Shown here piece by piece: positions 8,536 to 17,958 of a DNA stretch of 64,000 bases. Numbering within the stretch: position 1 is the first letter of the stretch; each line of letters begins with the position of its first letter. Under the pieces are notes generated by a model. The model was not told where the DNA came from, ran no database searches, and saw only the letters and a list, made by a program, of their open reading frames with translations. Origin of the DNA: Bradyrhizobium guangdongense (GTDB lineage Bacteria; Pseudomonadota; Alphaproteobacteria; Rhizobiales; Xanthobacteraceae); contig NZ_CP030051.1 in the NCBI RefSeq assembly GCF_004114975.1, positions 6,572,001 through 6,636,000 on the forward strand. The letters are read 5' to 3'. The position numbers were made by a program, and so were the translations under genes.

Positions 8536-8575
8536 GTCGTTCCGGGGCGCCTCGAAGAGGCGAGCCCGGAATGAC
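8536..8575. repeat. Dispersed palindromic repeat, short form
   Basis: A GTCGTTCCGGGGCGCCTCG...CGAGCCCGGAATGAC inverted repeat lies between convergent genes. It is a one-arm version of the common repeat seen elsewhere in the window and may also act as a terminator-like hairpin. Confidence 0.7.
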
Positions 8576-8580
8576 AAGAC

Positions 8581-9678
8581 TTACGTATGGAACCTAAAAT
8601 GCATCACGTCGCCGTCGGCGACGACGTATTCCTTGCCTTCGAGGCGCAGCTTGCCGGCATCGCGAGCGCCGGCTTCGCCGTTGAACGCGACGTAGTCGTC
8701 AAAAGCGATCGTCTCGGCGCGAATGAAGCCCTTCTCGAAATCGGTGTGGATCACACCGGCCGCGCCCGGCGCCTTGGTGCCGCGATGGATGGTCCAGGCG
8801 CGCGCTTCCTTCGGTCCCACCGTGAAATAGGTGATGAGGTCGAGCAGCTTGTAGCCGGCGCGGATCAGGCGGTCGAGGCCGGCCTCTTCCAGGCCCAGCG
8901 TCTCCAGGAAGTCGGCGCGCTCCTCGCGCGAGAGGGTGGCGATCTCGGATTCGATCTTGGCCGAGATGACGACGGCGACGGCGCCCTCCTTGGCCGCCTG
9001 CTCCTGCACGGCCTTCGAGAACGCGTTGCCTGTGGCGGCGGAGCCTTCCTCGACGTTGCAGACATACAGTACGGGCTTGGACGACAACAGGCCGAGCATG
9101 CCGAAGGCGCGCTCCTCCTCCGGCTTGCGCTCGACGAGGCGCGCGGGCTTGCCGTCGCGCAGCAGCACCAAGGTGCGGTTGACGAGGTCGAGCTGCTCCT
9201 TGGCGTCCTTGTCGTTGCCCTTGGCCTTTTTGGTCAGGTTGTCGACGCGCTTCTCGAGGCTGTCGAGGTCCGCGAGCATCAGCTCGGTCTCGATGGTCTC
9301 GATGTCGGCGAGCGGGGCGATCTTGCCCTCGACATGGGTGATGTCGGAATCTTCAAAGCAGCGCACCACATGCGCGATGGCGTCGACCTCGCGGATGTTG
9401 GCGAGGAACTGGTTGCCGAGACCTTCACCCTTGGAGGCGCCGCGCACGAGACCGGCGATGTCGACGAAGGTCAGCCGGGTCGGAATGATCTGGCCCGATT
9501 TGGCGATCGCCGCCAGCTTGTCGAGCCTGGGATCAGGCACGGCGACCTCGCCGACATTCGGCTCGATGGTGCAGAACGGATAGTTGGCCGCCTGCGCCGC
9601 GGCGGTCTCGGTCAGGGCGTTGAACAAGGTCGACTTGCCGACATTGGGCAATCCGACGATTCCGCATTTGAATCCCAC
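8581..9678 (-). CDS. ychF: Redox-regulated ATPase YchF (Obg-like)
   Basis: A 365-residue P-loop protein of the OLA1/YchF subfamily, which prefers ATP over GTP and associates with ribosomes and stress control. G1 is GLPNVGKST (8-16), the switch region DIAGLVRGASKGEGLGNQFL follows, and the base-recognition loop reads NVEE rather than NKxD, the known reason for ATP preference. A helical insertion (about 120-200) and a C-terminal TGS domain complete the usual architecture. The length is normal. It lies 4 bases downstream of pth, so both are probably one transcript with rplY, a common bacterial arrangement. Confidence 0.97.
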   Translation of the reverse strand: MGFKCGIVGLPNVGKSTLFNALTETAAAQAANYPFCTIEPNVGEVAVPDPRLDKLAAIAKSGQIIPTRLTFVDIAGLVRGASKGEGLGNQFLANIREVDAIAHVVRCFEDSDITHVEGKIAPLADIETIETELMLADLDSLEKRVDNLTKKAKGNDKDAKEQLDLVNRTLVLLRDGKPARLVERKPEEERAFGMLGLLSSKPVLYVCNVEEGSAATGNAFSKAVQEQAAKEGAVAVVISAKIESEIATLSREERADFLETLGLEEAGLDRLIRAGYKLLDLITYFTVGPKEARAWTIHRGTKAPGAAGVIHTDFEKGFIRAETIAFDDYVAFNGEAGARDAGKLRLEGKEYVVADGDVMHFRFHT

Positions 9679-9682
9679 GAGC

Positions 9683-10288
9683 CTATTCCTTGCCGTTCTC
9701 GTCCTTGGTCAAAAATCCCTTCGCCTGCATCGCAAGATGCACCCTGTTGGCGAAGGTCGCGTCCGTGCCCGTGGCGATCAGGGCGGCGTGCTCGGCGACC
9801 GCGTCACACAGCGTCGTCACCCACTCATTGTCGGCCTTGGCGAAGTCCGACAGGACATGGCCGTGCACCAACTCCTTGACGCCGGGATGACCGATGCCGA
9901 GCCTGACACGGCGATAGTCGTTGCCGATATGCGCCGAGATCGAGCGCAGGCCGTTATGGCCGGCGATGCCGCCGCCGATCTTCAACCGCACCTTGCCCGG
10001 CGGAAGCTCGAGCTCGTCGTGAAACACCGTGGTGTCGCCTGGCGCGATCTTGAAGAAGCCTGCTGCTTCCTGAACGCTGCGGCCGGACTCGTTCATATAG
10101 GTCGTCGGCTTGAGCAGGATTACGCGCTCAGGTCCGAGCGTGCCTTCCGAAGTCTCGCCCTGAAACCTGCGGCGCCATGGTGCGAAACCATGACGCCGCG
10201 CGATCTCGTCGACGGCCATGAAGCCGATATTGTGCCGGTTACGTGCGTATTTCGCGCCGGGATTGCCGAGCCCAACAAAGAGTCGCAT
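9683..10288 (-). CDS. pth: Peptidyl-tRNA hydrolase
   Basis: A 201-residue Pth that cleaves peptidyl-tRNAs released prematurely from ribosomes. [18 protein letters not shown] at residues 6-23 holds the catalytic His (H20) and conserved Asn; the later blocks [21 protein letters not shown] and [13 protein letters not shown] are all present. The length is slightly above the enteric enzyme because of a charged C-terminal tail. It is encoded between rplY and ychF, the typical order. Confidence 0.97.
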   Translation of the reverse strand: MRLFVGLGNPGAKYARNRHNIGFMAVDEIARRHGFAPWRRRFQGETSEGTLGPERVILLKPTTYMNESGRSVQEAAGFFKIAPGDTTVFHDELELPPGKVRLKIGGGIAGHNGLRSISAHIGNDYRRVRLGIGHPGVKELVHGHVLSDFAKADNEWVTTLCDAVAEHAALIATGTDATFANRVHLAMQAKGFLTKDENGKE

Positions 10289-10349
10289 GACGCGGCGCGC
10301 CCCTCAGCCAGCGCGCGATCGGGGATCACGCGCCGGCTCTTTCGAGAGA

Positions 10350-11075
10350 TTACTTCTTCTTGTCGCCGCCGGCCGGAGCCTTGGCCGCTGCCGGAGCCGC
10401 AGCACCCGCAGCCGGAGCCGCAGCACCTGCCGCCGGAGCAGCCGCGCCAGCCGCCGGAGCCGCGCCACCAGCAGCAGCCGCAGCCGCAGCCTTCTGCTCT
10501 TCAGCGTAGCCGGACGGCGGCACGATGGTGACGAGGGTCGCGTCCTCGCGGGTCAGCGCCTTGACGCCGGCGGGAAGCTTGACGTCCGACAGATGCAGCG
10601 AGTGACCGATTTCCAGCGCGCCGACGTCGGCTTCGATGTACTGCGGAATGCTCTCGACGCCGCATTCGAGCTCGATGGCATGGGCGACGATGTTGACCGT
10701 GCCGCCGCGCTTCACGCCCGGAGACGTTTCCGCCTTCACGACATGCAGGGGAACGCTGATGCGGATGGTGGCGCCTTCGCCGAGACGCATGAAGTCGACG
10801 TGGATCGGGAAGTCCTTGACCGGATCGAGGTGGTAGTCGCGCGGAATCACGCGGTGCTTCTTGCCCTCGAGGTCGATGTCCACCAGCGTGGTCAGGAACC
10901 GGCCGGCAAGGATGCGCTGGCGCAGTTCACGATCTTCGATCGAGATCGTCAGCGGGGGCTGGTTGTTACCATAGATCACTCCGGGCACTCTGCCGGCGCG
11001 ACGCTCAGCCCGGGCGGCCCCCTTGCCGCTCTTCGGACGTGCGGTCGCCTTCAATTCCTTGACGGTCGTCGCCAT
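10350..11075 (-). CDS. rplY: 50S ribosomal protein L25 / Ctc type with Ala-Pro repeat tail
   Basis: A 241-residue L25 of the long general-stress (Ctc) type that binds 5S rRNA. The N-terminal L25 domain (ELKATARPKSGKGAARAERRAGRVPGVIYG) and the C-terminal TL5 domain (about 100-190) are complete. The last 45 residues are a low-complexity tail of AAAPAAG repeats (four near-perfect copies) ending GGDKKK, a disordered extension. The start is the first ATG at the family N-terminus. It heads the rplY-pth-ychF run. Confidence 0.96.
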   Translation of the reverse strand: MATTVKELKATARPKSGKGAARAERRAGRVPGVIYGNNQPPLTISIEDRELRQRILAGRFLTTLVDIDLEGKKHRVIPRDYHLDPVKDFPIHVDFMRLGEGATIRISVPLHVVKAETSPGVKRGGTVNIVAHAIELECGVESIPQYIEADVGALEIGHSLHLSDVKLPAGVKALTREDATLVTIVPPSGYAEEQKAAAAAAAGGAAPAAGAAAPAAGAAAPAAGAAAPAAAKAPAGGDKKK

Positions 11076-11236
11076 AGTCTAAGTCCTTGTTTTTGCAAAA
11101 GTTAATGGGCCGCAAGGCGGCCCATGGCGTACGCCGCAGCAAGCCTCCAGGGGTGCGGGGGCCGCGGACGTGGCGGGCTTTTACCCGGAAGATGCGGAAA
11201 TGACAAGGAGAATGGGCTGCCCGAGAAGACCGGGTC

Positions 11237-11265
11237 CTTACCCTCCCTCGGAGGGGGAGGGTAAG
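11237..11265. repeat. 11-bp inverted repeat after ubiK
   Basis: CTTACCCTCCC and GGGAGGGTAAG form a perfect 11-bp stem with a 7-base loop, 12 bases beyond the ubiK stop. There is no T-run. It could stabilise or end the ubiK transcript. Confidence 0.5.
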
Positions 11266-11276
11266 ATAAAGGGCGC

Positions 11277-11528
11277 CTACCCGCCGAGCTTGGCCTCGAG
11301 CGCGGCGATGCGCGCCTTGAGGGCCTCGTTCTCCTCACGCGCCAGACGGGCCATGTCCTTGACCGCCTCGAATTCCTCGCGCTTGACCAGATCCATGTCG
11401 CGCAGGAATTTCTCAGCCTGGTTGCGCATGACGGTGTCGAACTCGCGCTTGACGCCCTGGGCCGCACCGGCGGCATCGTTCATCATGCGGCCGATCTCGT
11501 CGAAAAACCGGTTGGTGGTCTGGGTCAT
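11277..11528 (-). CDS. ubiK: UbiK-type accessory factor (BMFP domain)
   Basis: An 83-residue protein with AGGAG before the ATG at 11528. The N-terminus MTQTTNRFFDEIGRMMNDAAGAAQGVK and the C-terminal coiled coil (REENEALKARIAALEAKL) match the UbiK/YqiC family, which binds lipids and assists ubiquinone synthesis complexes. The coiled coil is known to trimerise in relatives. It is divergent from the dienelactone hydrolase gene. Family assignment is firm; the ubiquinone role is taken from studied relatives. Confidence 0.85.
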   Translation of the reverse strand: MTQTTNRFFDEIGRMMNDAAGAAQGVKREFDTVMRNQAEKFLRDMDLVKREEFEAVKDMARLAREENEALKARIAALEAKLGG

Positions 11529-11711
11529 GTCGGTCTCCTGATCGGTCTTTTGGCGGCTCAATAAACTTTGCGCGAACGCGCAAAAAGACAATGGCAATCC
11601 GCGGTGACAGGTTCAAGGGCCGCGCGGCGGTATCCTTGTCACGCCCCGGTTTCCTTGCAATCGTATTCAACGTCCCTGCATAACAAGAATCACAAGCCGG
11701 AAACGCACGAC

Positions 11712-12449
11712 ATGATCGAGCAGCAGATCGCAATTCCCACCAAGGACGGCCACACCGCGACCTTCATCGTCCATCCCGAGCGGGGCGGACCGTTCCCGGT
11801 CATCCTGTTCTACATGGACGCACCGGCAATTCGCGAGGAGCTGCGCGACATGGCGCGCCGGCTCGCGACGTCAGGCTATTACGTGATGCTGCCGAACCTC
11901 TATTACCGCTCCGGCGTGATGGAGCTCGGCGCGCTGCCGGCCGACCCGAACGCGCCGGAGCGCAAGCGCATGTTCGCGCTGATGGGCTCGCTCACGATTC
12001 CGATGATCATGGACGACACGCGTGCGCTGCTCACCTATGCCGAGGGCCAGGCTGCCGCGAACACTGAAATCGTCGGCACGGTCGGCTATTGCATGAGCGG
12101 CCGCTACGCCATCAACGCCGCTGCGCATTTCCCTGACAGCGTCAAGGCCGCCGCCTCGATCTACGGTGTGCAACTGGCGACCGACCAGGCCGACAGCCCG
12201 CATCTCGCGGCAGGCAAGACCAAAGCCGAGCTCTATTTCGCCTGCGCCGAGACCGATGTCTACGCGCCGCCTGAAATCATCGAGAAAGTCAAGGAAGGCA
12301 TCAAAGGCGCAAAGGCCGAGGTCGAGATCTATCCCGGCACCCATCACGGCTTCGCATTTCCCAAGCGGCCGGTCTATGACCGCGACGCCGCCGAGCGGCA
12401 TTGGGAGCGACTGCTGGCGCTCTATCGCCGCAATCTCGTCCAGCAATAG
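11712..12449 (+). CDS. Dienelactone hydrolase family protein
   Basis: A 245-residue alpha/beta hydrolase. The nucleophile elbow is GYCMSGR (Cys at the catalytic position, as in dienelactone hydrolase), a [11 protein letters not shown] segment supplies the Asp and PGTHHGF the His. The family acts on cyclic lactone or ester substrates; the physiological substrate here is unknown because no chlorocatechol pathway genes are near. The start at 11712 gives the family-typical N-terminus ([13 protein letters not shown]). It lies 8 bases before lgt. Confidence 0.9.
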   Translation: MIEQQIAIPTKDGHTATFIVHPERGGPFPVILFYMDAPAIREELRDMARRLATSGYYVMLPNLYYRSGVMELGALPADPNAPERKRMFALMGSLTIPMIMDDTRALLTYAEGQAAANTEIVGTVGYCMSGRYAINAAAHFPDSVKAAASIYGVQLATDQADSPHLAAGKTKAELYFACAETDVYAPPEIIEKVKEGIKGAKAEVEIYPGTHHGFAFPKRPVYDRDAAERHWERLLALYRRNLVQQ

Positions 12450-12457
12450 CAGGCGCA

Positions 12458-13303
12458 ATGCCCTTACTGCTCATCGACTTCCCGTCCTTCAACCCCATCG
12501 CGGTCGCGATCGGGCCGTTCGCGATCCGCTGGTACGCGCTGGCCTATATCGGCGGCATCGTCATCGGCTGGCTTTATGCGCGCTCCCTCCTGAAGAACGA
12601 GCGTCTGTGGGGCGGGCCCGCGCCGATGTCGCTGGTGCAGATCGACGATTTCATCCTCTGGGTCACGCTTGGCATCATCCTCGGCGGCCGCACCGGTTAC
12701 GTGCTGTTCTACAATCTGCCCTTCTTCATCAGTAATCCGGCTGCGATCTTCAAATTATGGGAGGGCGGCATGTCCTTCCACGGCGGCTTTCTCGGTTGCG
12801 TCGTCGCGGTGATGTGGTTTGCCTACCGCAACGGCATCTCGATCCTGTCGCTGGGGGACATCACCACCGCGGTCGCTCCGATCGGGCTGCTGCTTGGGCG
12901 CATCGCCAATTTCATCAACGGCGAATTGTGGGGCCGCGCCACCGATGCGAGCCTGCCATGGGCCATGATCTTTCCCCACGACCCGTCGCATTTGCCCCGT
13001 CATCCAAGCCAGCTCTATGAAGCCGGCATGGAGGGCATCCTGCTGTTCACGGCGCTCGCGGTGATGGTCCGCTTCGGAGCGCTGAAACGGCCGGGCATGA
13101 TCCTCGGAGCCTTCATTCTGCTCTACGGGCTGACGCGGATCGCCGGCGAGCATTTCCGCGAACCGGACGAGCAGCTCGGATTCCTCTGGGGCGGATTAAC
13201 CATGGGCATGCTGCTATCGATCCCCATGCTTATTGTCGGCGGTATACTTATTGTATGGGCTGTCAGGCGCGGCTCGCCAAAGCCCACCGAGGCCATTCGT
13301 TAA
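12458..13303 (+). CDS. lgt: Prolipoprotein diacylglyceryl transferase
   Basis: A 281-residue inner-membrane enzyme that transfers diacylglycerol from phosphatidylglycerol to the lipobox Cys of prolipoproteins. The landmarks are [12 protein letters not shown] near the N-terminus, [25 protein letters not shown] (the Lgt signature) and HPSQLYEA. Seven hydrophobic segments are visible. The start at 12458 is preferred, 8 bases after the upstream stop. The partner signal peptidase lspA is at 45859 and phosphatidylglycerol synthesis (pgsA) at 34327. Confidence 0.97.
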   Translation: MPLLLIDFPSFNPIAVAIGPFAIRWYALAYIGGIVIGWLYARSLLKNERLWGGPAPMSLVQIDDFILWVTLGIILGGRTGYVLFYNLPFFISNPAAIFKLWEGGMSFHGGFLGCVVAVMWFAYRNGISILSLGDITTAVAPIGLLLGRIANFINGELWGRATDASLPWAMIFPHDPSHLPRHPSQLYEAGMEGILLFTALAVMVRFGALKRPGMILGAFILLYGLTRIAGEHFREPDEQLGFLWGGLTMGMLLSIPMLIVGGILIVWAVRRGSPKPTEAIR

Positions 13304-13324
13304 TTCACTTCGAGAATACAGCTC

Positions 13325-14443
13325 GTGACCGAACAGCCATTGCTCAACGAGATCAAGGCCCTGATCAAGTCCTCAGGCCCAATGCCGGTCTGGCGGTACA
13401 TGGAACTGTGCCTGATGCACCCGCGCTACGGTTATTACGTCTCACGCGATCCGCTCGGGCGTGAAGGCGACTTCACCACCGCGCCCGAAGTCAGCCAGAT
13501 GTTCGGCGAGCTCTTGGGCCTGTGGACCGCCTCGGTGTGGAAACAGATGGGCTCGCCGCCAATCTTGCGGCTGATCGAGCTCGGGCCCGGCCGCGGCACC
13601 ATGATGGCTGATGCATTGCGTGCGCTACGCGTATTGCCGCCGCTCTATCAGGCGCTTCAAATCCACATGGTCGAGGTCAATCCCGTCCTGCGCGAGCGGC
13701 AGAGTGCGACATTGTCGGGCGTGCGCAACAACATCGCCTGGCACGACAGCATCGACGACGTGCCGGAGGGACCCAGCGTCATCCTCGCCAACGAATATTT
13801 CGACGTGCTGCCGATCCACCAGATGGTGAAGCGCGAGGATGGCTGGCACGAGCGGGTGATCGAGATCGATCCCAACGGCAAGCTCCAGTTCGGCGCGGCG
13901 GCCGAGCCGACGCCGCGCTTCGACGTGTTGCTGCCGCCCCTGGTGCGCGCGGCGCCTGTCGGCGCAGTGTTCGAGTGGCGGCCCGACACGGAGATCATGA
14001 AGCTCGCCACGCGCGTACGCGACCAGGACGGCGCCGCGCTGATCATCGACTACGGCCATTTGCGCAGCGATGCCGGAGATACTTTCCAGGCCATCGCGCG
14101 CCACAGCTTCACCGATCCCTTGAAGGCGCCGGGCCAGGCCGACGTCACCGCCCATGTCGACTTCCAGGCGCTCGCGCGTGCAGCCGAGGATGTCGGCGCG
14201 CGCGTGCACGGTCCGGTGACGCAAGGCGACTTCCTCAAGCGCGTCGGCATCGACACCCGCGCCGCCGCCTTGATGCAGAAAGCAACGCCTGAGGTCGCCA
14301 CCGACATTTCCGTGGCGCTGAAGCGGCTGACCGATACGGGACGCAGCGGCATGGGCGCGATGTTCAAGGTGCTCGGCATCTCCGAGCCACGGCTGACGGG
14401 CATTGCGGGCCTCAGCGATCTCGAACAGGCCGGAGGCTATTGA
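13325..14443 (+). CDS. MidA/NDUFAF7-like SAM-dependent methyltransferase
   Basis: A 372-residue class I methyltransferase of the MidA/NDUFAF7 (DUF185) family; the mitochondrial member methylates an Arg of a complex I subunit. The start is GTG at 13325. The N-terminus MTEQPLLNEIKALIKSSGPMPVWRYM and the PRYGYYVSRDPLG..GDFTTAPEVSQ block are family hallmarks; the SAM motif is IELGPGRGTMMADALR (near residue 85). NEYFDVLPIHQ is the catalytic-site motif. The next gene, pgeF, overlaps its stop by one base, so the two are coupled; the same order lgt-midA-pgeF is common in alphaproteobacteria. Confidence 0.92.
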   Translation: MTEQPLLNEIKALIKSSGPMPVWRYMELCLMHPRYGYYVSRDPLGREGDFTTAPEVSQMFGELLGLWTASVWKQMGSPPILRLIELGPGRGTMMADALRALRVLPPLYQALQIHMVEVNPVLRERQSATLSGVRNNIAWHDSIDDVPEGPSVILANEYFDVLPIHQMVKREDGWHERVIEIDPNGKLQFGAAAEPTPRFDVLLPPLVRAAPVGAVFEWRPDTEIMKLATRVRDQDGAALIIDYGHLRSDAGDTFQAIARHSFTDPLKAPGQADVTAHVDFQALARAAEDVGARVHGPVTQGDFLKRVGIDTRAAALMQKATPEVATDISVALKRLTDTGRSGMGAMFKVLGISEPRLTGIAGLSDLEQAGGY

Positions 14444-15210
14444 TGACGCTCACTTCGTCATTGCTGTCGGCGGTACCCGGGCTGCGCCATGCCTTCTTCA
14501 CCCGCGAGGGGGGCGTCTCCGGCGGCATCTATGCCGCGCTGAACGGCGGGCTCGGCTCCAACGACGATCAGACCCTCGTCGCGGAGAACCGCCGCCGCAT
14601 GGCCGAGCATGTCGGCGTCGCAGCCGACCGCTTCCTCAGCCTGCATCAGATCCACTCGCCCGACGTGCTCGTCGCCGCAGAGCCATGGCCGAGCGGCCCG
14701 CGGCCGAAAGGCGATGCGCTGGTGACCAAGACACCCGGTATCGCGCTCGGCGTCTCCACCGCCGATTGCGGCCCGGTGCTGTTCGTCGACCCCAACGCGC
14801 GCGTGATCGGCGGCGCGCATGCCGGCTGGAAGGGCGCGCTGACGGGCGTGCTGGAATCCACCATTGCGGCAATGGAGAAACTCGGCGCCACACGCGATGG
14901 CATCATCGCCGCGATCGGCCCCTTGATCCGGCAGGACAGCTACGAGGTCGGCAACGAGTTCGTGGCGCGCTTCATCGACGCCGATGCGGACAACGCGGTG
15001 TTCTTCATCCCGTCGGTGCGCGAGGGTCACGCGATGTTCGATCTCGCCGGCTTCATCCGCAAGCGGCTGGAAGCCGCCGGCATCCTGATGATCGACGATC
15101 TTGGTCTCGACACCTACGCCGACGAGCGCTTCTTCAGCTATCGCCGCTCGGTGCATCGCAAGGAGCCGGATTACGGTAGGCACGTTCACGCGATTGCGCT
15201 GGAAGCGTGA
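14443..15210 (+). CDS. pgeF: Peptidoglycan editing factor / multicopper polyphenol oxidase-fold protein
   Basis: A 255-residue YfiH-type protein. The zinc/copper ligands of the family are visible: LHQIHSPDV (His), ADCGPVLFVD (Cys) and GGAHAGWKG (His). In E. coli the relative removes wrongly incorporated L-Ser peptides from cell-wall precursors. The start is the ATG overlapping the upstream stop (TGATG); a TTG just before is in frame but unlikely. The length is normal. Confidence 0.93.
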   Translation: MTLTSSLLSAVPGLRHAFFTREGGVSGGIYAALNGGLGSNDDQTLVAENRRRMAEHVGVAADRFLSLHQIHSPDVLVAAEPWPSGPRPKGDALVTKTPGIALGVSTADCGPVLFVDPNARVIGGAHAGWKGALTGVLESTIAAMEKLGATRDGIIAAIGPLIRQDSYEVGNEFVARFIDADADNAVFFIPSVREGHAMFDLAGFIRKRLEAAGILMIDDLGLDTYADERFFSYRRSVHRKEPDYGRHVHAIALEA

Positions 15211-15228
15211 ACACAACAGAAACCCCGT

Positions 15229-15334
15229 GTCATTCCAGGGCGATGCGAAGCATCGAGCCCGGAATCCATCGTGCAACAATGGATGCGGAGAAATGGATTC
15301 CGGGCTCGCGCCAAGAGGCGCGCCCCGGAATGAC
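15229..15334. repeat. Dispersed palindromic repeat, two-arm form
   Basis: It starts GTCATTCCAGGGCG and ends CGCCCCGGAATGAC, with a second inner inverted pair (CCCGGAATCCAT / ATGGATTCCGGG). The arms form a long cruciform or hairpin. It follows pgeF and lies before the lipoprotein gene. Confidence 0.8.
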
Positions 15335-15394
15335 AGTGGCTGTGTCGCCTCTGCCCTAGACCTTAATCGATTTTAACGATATCGCTGCCCCTCA

Positions 15395-16012
15395 ATGAGG
15401 GAAGCGTCATCATTTCTGCGCCGCGCGGGCTCCCGTGTGATGGCGGTCGTGCTGCTGGCGGCAGCGACCGTGCTGGCCGGCTGCGCCGGCGGCAACGCGC
15501 CCGCCAACTCCTACGCCATGGCAGCGCCGAGCGGCGGCTCCGGCGCGACGGTCGCTTTCGAATCCATCGACGGGCCGCCGCCGCAGGTGTTCGACCGCAT
15601 GGTCGGCGTGCTCGACAGCGAGTCCAAGCTGCGTAGCCTCTCGATCGTCTCCCGCGAGGGGACGGCTGCCTACCGCGTGCGCAGCTACCTCTCCGCCCAG
15701 GTGGTGCGCGGCAAGACCGTGATCGCCTGGGTCTGGGACGTCTACGACGCCAACCAGCAGCGGGCGCTGCGGCTCTCCGGCGAGGAACCGACGGCGGCCA
15801 AGGGCGGCCGCGATGCCTGGCAAGCCGCCGACGACCTCGTGCTGCGGAAGATCGCCCAGGCCGGATTCAGCGGGCTTTCCAATATGATCAACGGCACGCC
15901 TGATGCGCCGAACGCCGCTCCTGGCCTCCGCGGACCGGCCGTGGCAAGTGCGACGCCGGAGGCTCCGGCGGCCGAGATGCCGGCTTCGGCGCTCGGCTAC
16001 GCCCAGCAATAA
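15395..16012 (+). CDS. Putative outer-membrane lipoprotein
   Basis: A 205-residue protein. A basic N-terminus (RRAGSR), a hydrophobic stretch and the lipobox LAGC place the lipidated Cys near residue 29; residues 30-31 (AG) do not give the Asp+2 inner-membrane retention signal, so sorting to the outer membrane is expected. The body contains ATVAFESIDGPPPQVFDRMVGVLDSE, a pattern seen in exported proteins of this order, and a Pro/Ala-rich tail. Function unknown. It is a direct client of the Lgt/LspA pathway encoded in this window. Confidence 0.8.
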   Translation: MREASSFLRRAGSRVMAVVLLAAATVLAGCAGGNAPANSYAMAAPSGGSGATVAFESIDGPPPQVFDRMVGVLDSESKLRSLSIVSREGTAAYRVRSYLSAQVVRGKTVIAWVWDVYDANQQRALRLSGEEPTAAKGGRDAWQAADDLVLRKIAQAGFSGLSNMINGTPDAPNAAPGLRGPAVASATPEAPAAEMPASALGYAQQ

Positions 16013-16206
16013 CCACCGCTAAACCACGGGCCCAGTTTGCGGCCAAGCCGTTGGCCCGACTCAGGATTTTCAAAGGGAAAACGTAGCATCCCGGGTTGCC
16101 AGCGCAGCCCCCGGCCTGATATTTCCTCGCCCGTCGTAACCGTGCTGCCAGTGGGTATCTTGAGATGTTGAACGTCGTATCCAGCAAAGCGCGGGAGGAA
16201 GCGTCC

Positions 16207-17160
16207 ATGTCGGCCAAGAACGGCTCCATCAAGCTCGTCGCCGGCAACTCCAATCCGGCTCTCGCGCAGGCCATCGCGCAGGGCTTGGACCTGCCGCTGA
16301 CCAAAGCGGTCGTCCGGCGCTTCGCCGACATGGAGATCTTCGTCGAGATCCAGGAGAACGTCCGCGGCTCGGATGCCTTCATCATCCAGTCGACCTCGTT
16401 TCCCGCGAACGACCATCTGATGGAATTGCTGATCATCACCGACGCGCTGCGCCGCTCCTCGGCGCGCCGCATCACCGCAGTCATCCCCTATTTCGGCTAC
16501 GCTCGCCAGGATCGCAAATCAGGCTCGCGCACGCCGATCTCCGCCAAGCTCGTCGCCAATCTCATCACCCATGCCGGCGTCGACCGCGTCATGACGCTCG
16601 ACCTGCATGCGACCCAGATCCAGGGCTTCTTCGATATCCCGACCGACAATCTGTTCGCCGCGCCCCTGATGGTGCGCGACATCCGCGAGCGTTTCGACCT
16701 CGGCAAGGTGATGGTGGTCTCGCCCGACGTCGGCGGCGTCGCCCGCGCCCGCGGTCTGGCCAAGCGCATCAACACCCCGCTCGCGATCGTCGACAAGCGC
16801 CGCGAGCGTCCGGGCGAATCCGAGGTCATGAACGTGATCGGCGACGTTTCCGGCTATAGCTGCATCCTGGTCGACGACATCGTCGATTCCGGCGGCACGC
16901 TGGTGAACGCTGCCGATGCGCTGATCGCCAAGGGTGCCAAGGACGTCTACGCCTATATCACCCACGGCGTGCTCTCCGGCGGCGCGGCCGCCCGCATCAG
17001 CGGCTCAAGGCTGAAGGAGCTGGTCATCACCGACTCGATCCTGCCGACCGAGGCGGTGACCAAGGCGCCGAACATCCGCACCCTGCCGATCGCCAGCCTG
17101 ATCTCGGATGCGATCGCGCGTACCGCGGCTGAAGAGTCGGTCTCGAGCCTGTTCGATTGA
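16207..17160 (+). CDS. prs: Ribose-phosphate pyrophosphokinase
   Basis: A 317-residue PRPP synthetase supplying nucleotide, histidine and NAD synthesis. The start at 16207 has GGAGGAAG upstream; the frame extends 14 codons further. [11 protein letters not shown] and the PRPP loop [12 protein letters not shown] are intact; the flexible loop RPGESEV carries the regulatory region. The length is standard for class I enzymes. It is followed by a palindromic repeat and then convergent ribH. Confidence 0.97.
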   Translation: MSAKNGSIKLVAGNSNPALAQAIAQGLDLPLTKAVVRRFADMEIFVEIQENVRGSDAFIIQSTSFPANDHLMELLIITDALRRSSARRITAVIPYFGYARQDRKSGSRTPISAKLVANLITHAGVDRVMTLDLHATQIQGFFDIPTDNLFAAPLMVRDIRERFDLGKVMVVSPDVGGVARARGLAKRINTPLAIVDKRRERPGESEVMNVIGDVSGYSCILVDDIVDSGGTLVNAADALIAKGAKDVYAYITHGVLSGGAAARISGSRLKELVITDSILPTEAVTKAPNIRTLPIASLISDAIARTAAEESVSSLFD

Positions 17161-17170
17161 TTTGCTTTCG

Positions 17171-17312
17171 CCTCGCCCCGCTTGCGGGGAGAGGCCGGAA
17201 TCCGTGCGAAGCACGGATTCCGGGTGAGGGGGACTCTCCGCGATTCCAACTCTCACCGTCCGCGCGGAGATTCCCCCTCACCCCAACCCTCTCCCCGCAA
17301 GCGGGCAGAGCG
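17171..17312. repeat. Palindromic repeat in the prs-ribH convergent gap
   Basis: Inverted repeats CTCGCCCCGCTTGCGGGGAGAGG and CCTCTCCCCGCAAGCGGGCAGAG bracket GAATCC/GGATTCC inverted pairs. It sits between two convergent genes and may terminate both. Confidence 0.75.
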
Positions 17313-17319
17313 AGAGAGC

Positions 17320-17877
17320 CTACCCCACAATCCCCGCCGCGACCTGGCCCCGCAGGCGCTCGAGACCCAGCAGCGTCTCCGCACAGGCGGCCGCGACCTC
17401 GACGCCCTTGATCGCAAAGTGCCTGCGGAAGAAATCGTAGTGCACCTCGGTCTCGTGGAACTGCTGCGGCGTCAGCACGGCCGAGAACACCGGCACTTCG
17501 GTGCGCAGCTGCACATCCATCAGCGCCTTGATCACGGTGTCGGCGACGAACTCGTGGCGATAGATGCCGCCATCGACGACGAGGCCGGCCGCGACGATGG
17601 CGGTGTAGCGCCGCGTCTTGGCGAGGACCTGCGCATGCAGCGGGATCTCGAACGAGCCCGGCACCTCGAACACATCCACATGATTGAGATGGCGCGCCTC
17701 GGCCTCCTTCAGAAAGGCGATGCGGGCCTCCTCGACCACGTCGCGGTGCCAGCAGGCCTGCACGAAGGCCACCCGCTGCGGCTTGGCGAAGCGCGGGTGC
17801 TCCTTCATTGGATCCGATGGAACCGGCGGCTTGGTTTCGGAAGTTTGGAGTGGGGGATCTTGCAACATCTGATTCAT
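17320..17877 (-). CDS. ribH: 6,7-dimethyl-8-ribityllumazine synthase, type II (RibH2-like)
   Basis: It condenses 5-amino-6-ribitylaminouracil with dihydroxybutanone phosphate in riboflavin synthesis. The sequence resembles the Brucella RibH2 type (decameric) rather than the icosahedral type: VQACWHRDVVEEAR, the substrate loop VPGSFEIPLHAQ, GLVVDGGIYRHEFVA where RibH1 has a GETYHFE-type segment, and VLTPQQFHE. The start at 17877 has GAGGAAAG upstream; the frame extends to 17967 but that overlaps the riboswitch. There is an N-terminal extension of about 24 residues. It is the only rib gene here besides ribF, and is preceded by an FMN riboswitch, as is ribH2 in Brucella. Confidence 0.93.
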   Translation of the reverse strand: MNQMLQDPPLQTSETKPPVPSDPMKEHPRFAKPQRVAFVQACWHRDVVEEARIAFLKEAEARHLNHVDVFEVPGSFEIPLHAQVLAKTRRYTAIVAAGLVVDGGIYRHEFVADTVIKALMDVQLRTEVPVFSAVLTPQQFHETEVHYDFFRRHFAIKGVEVAAACAETLLGLERLRGQVAAGIVG

Positions 17878-17926
17878 GGCTTTCCTCTTCGGGACCAGAA
17901 TCAGGGCATACGGAACGACAAACAGC

Positions 17927-17942
17927 CGCATCTTGCGATGCG
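17927..17942 (-). promoter_or_regulatory. Hairpin between the FMN aptamer and ribH
   Basis: On the minus strand CGCATC-GCAA-GATGCG forms a 6-bp stem with a GNRA-type tetraloop, followed by a U-containing stretch (GCTGTTTGTCG). It lies between the aptamer and the ribH ribosome site and may belong to the expression platform. Inferred. Confidence 0.35.
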
Positions 17943-17958
17943 TCTGCCACCGACCGTT

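Noticed and set aside
15362..15378. TTAATCGATTTTAAC before the lipoprotein gene as a CtrA box
   Set aside because: The spacer between TTAA and TTAAC is 6 bases, one short of the consensus.
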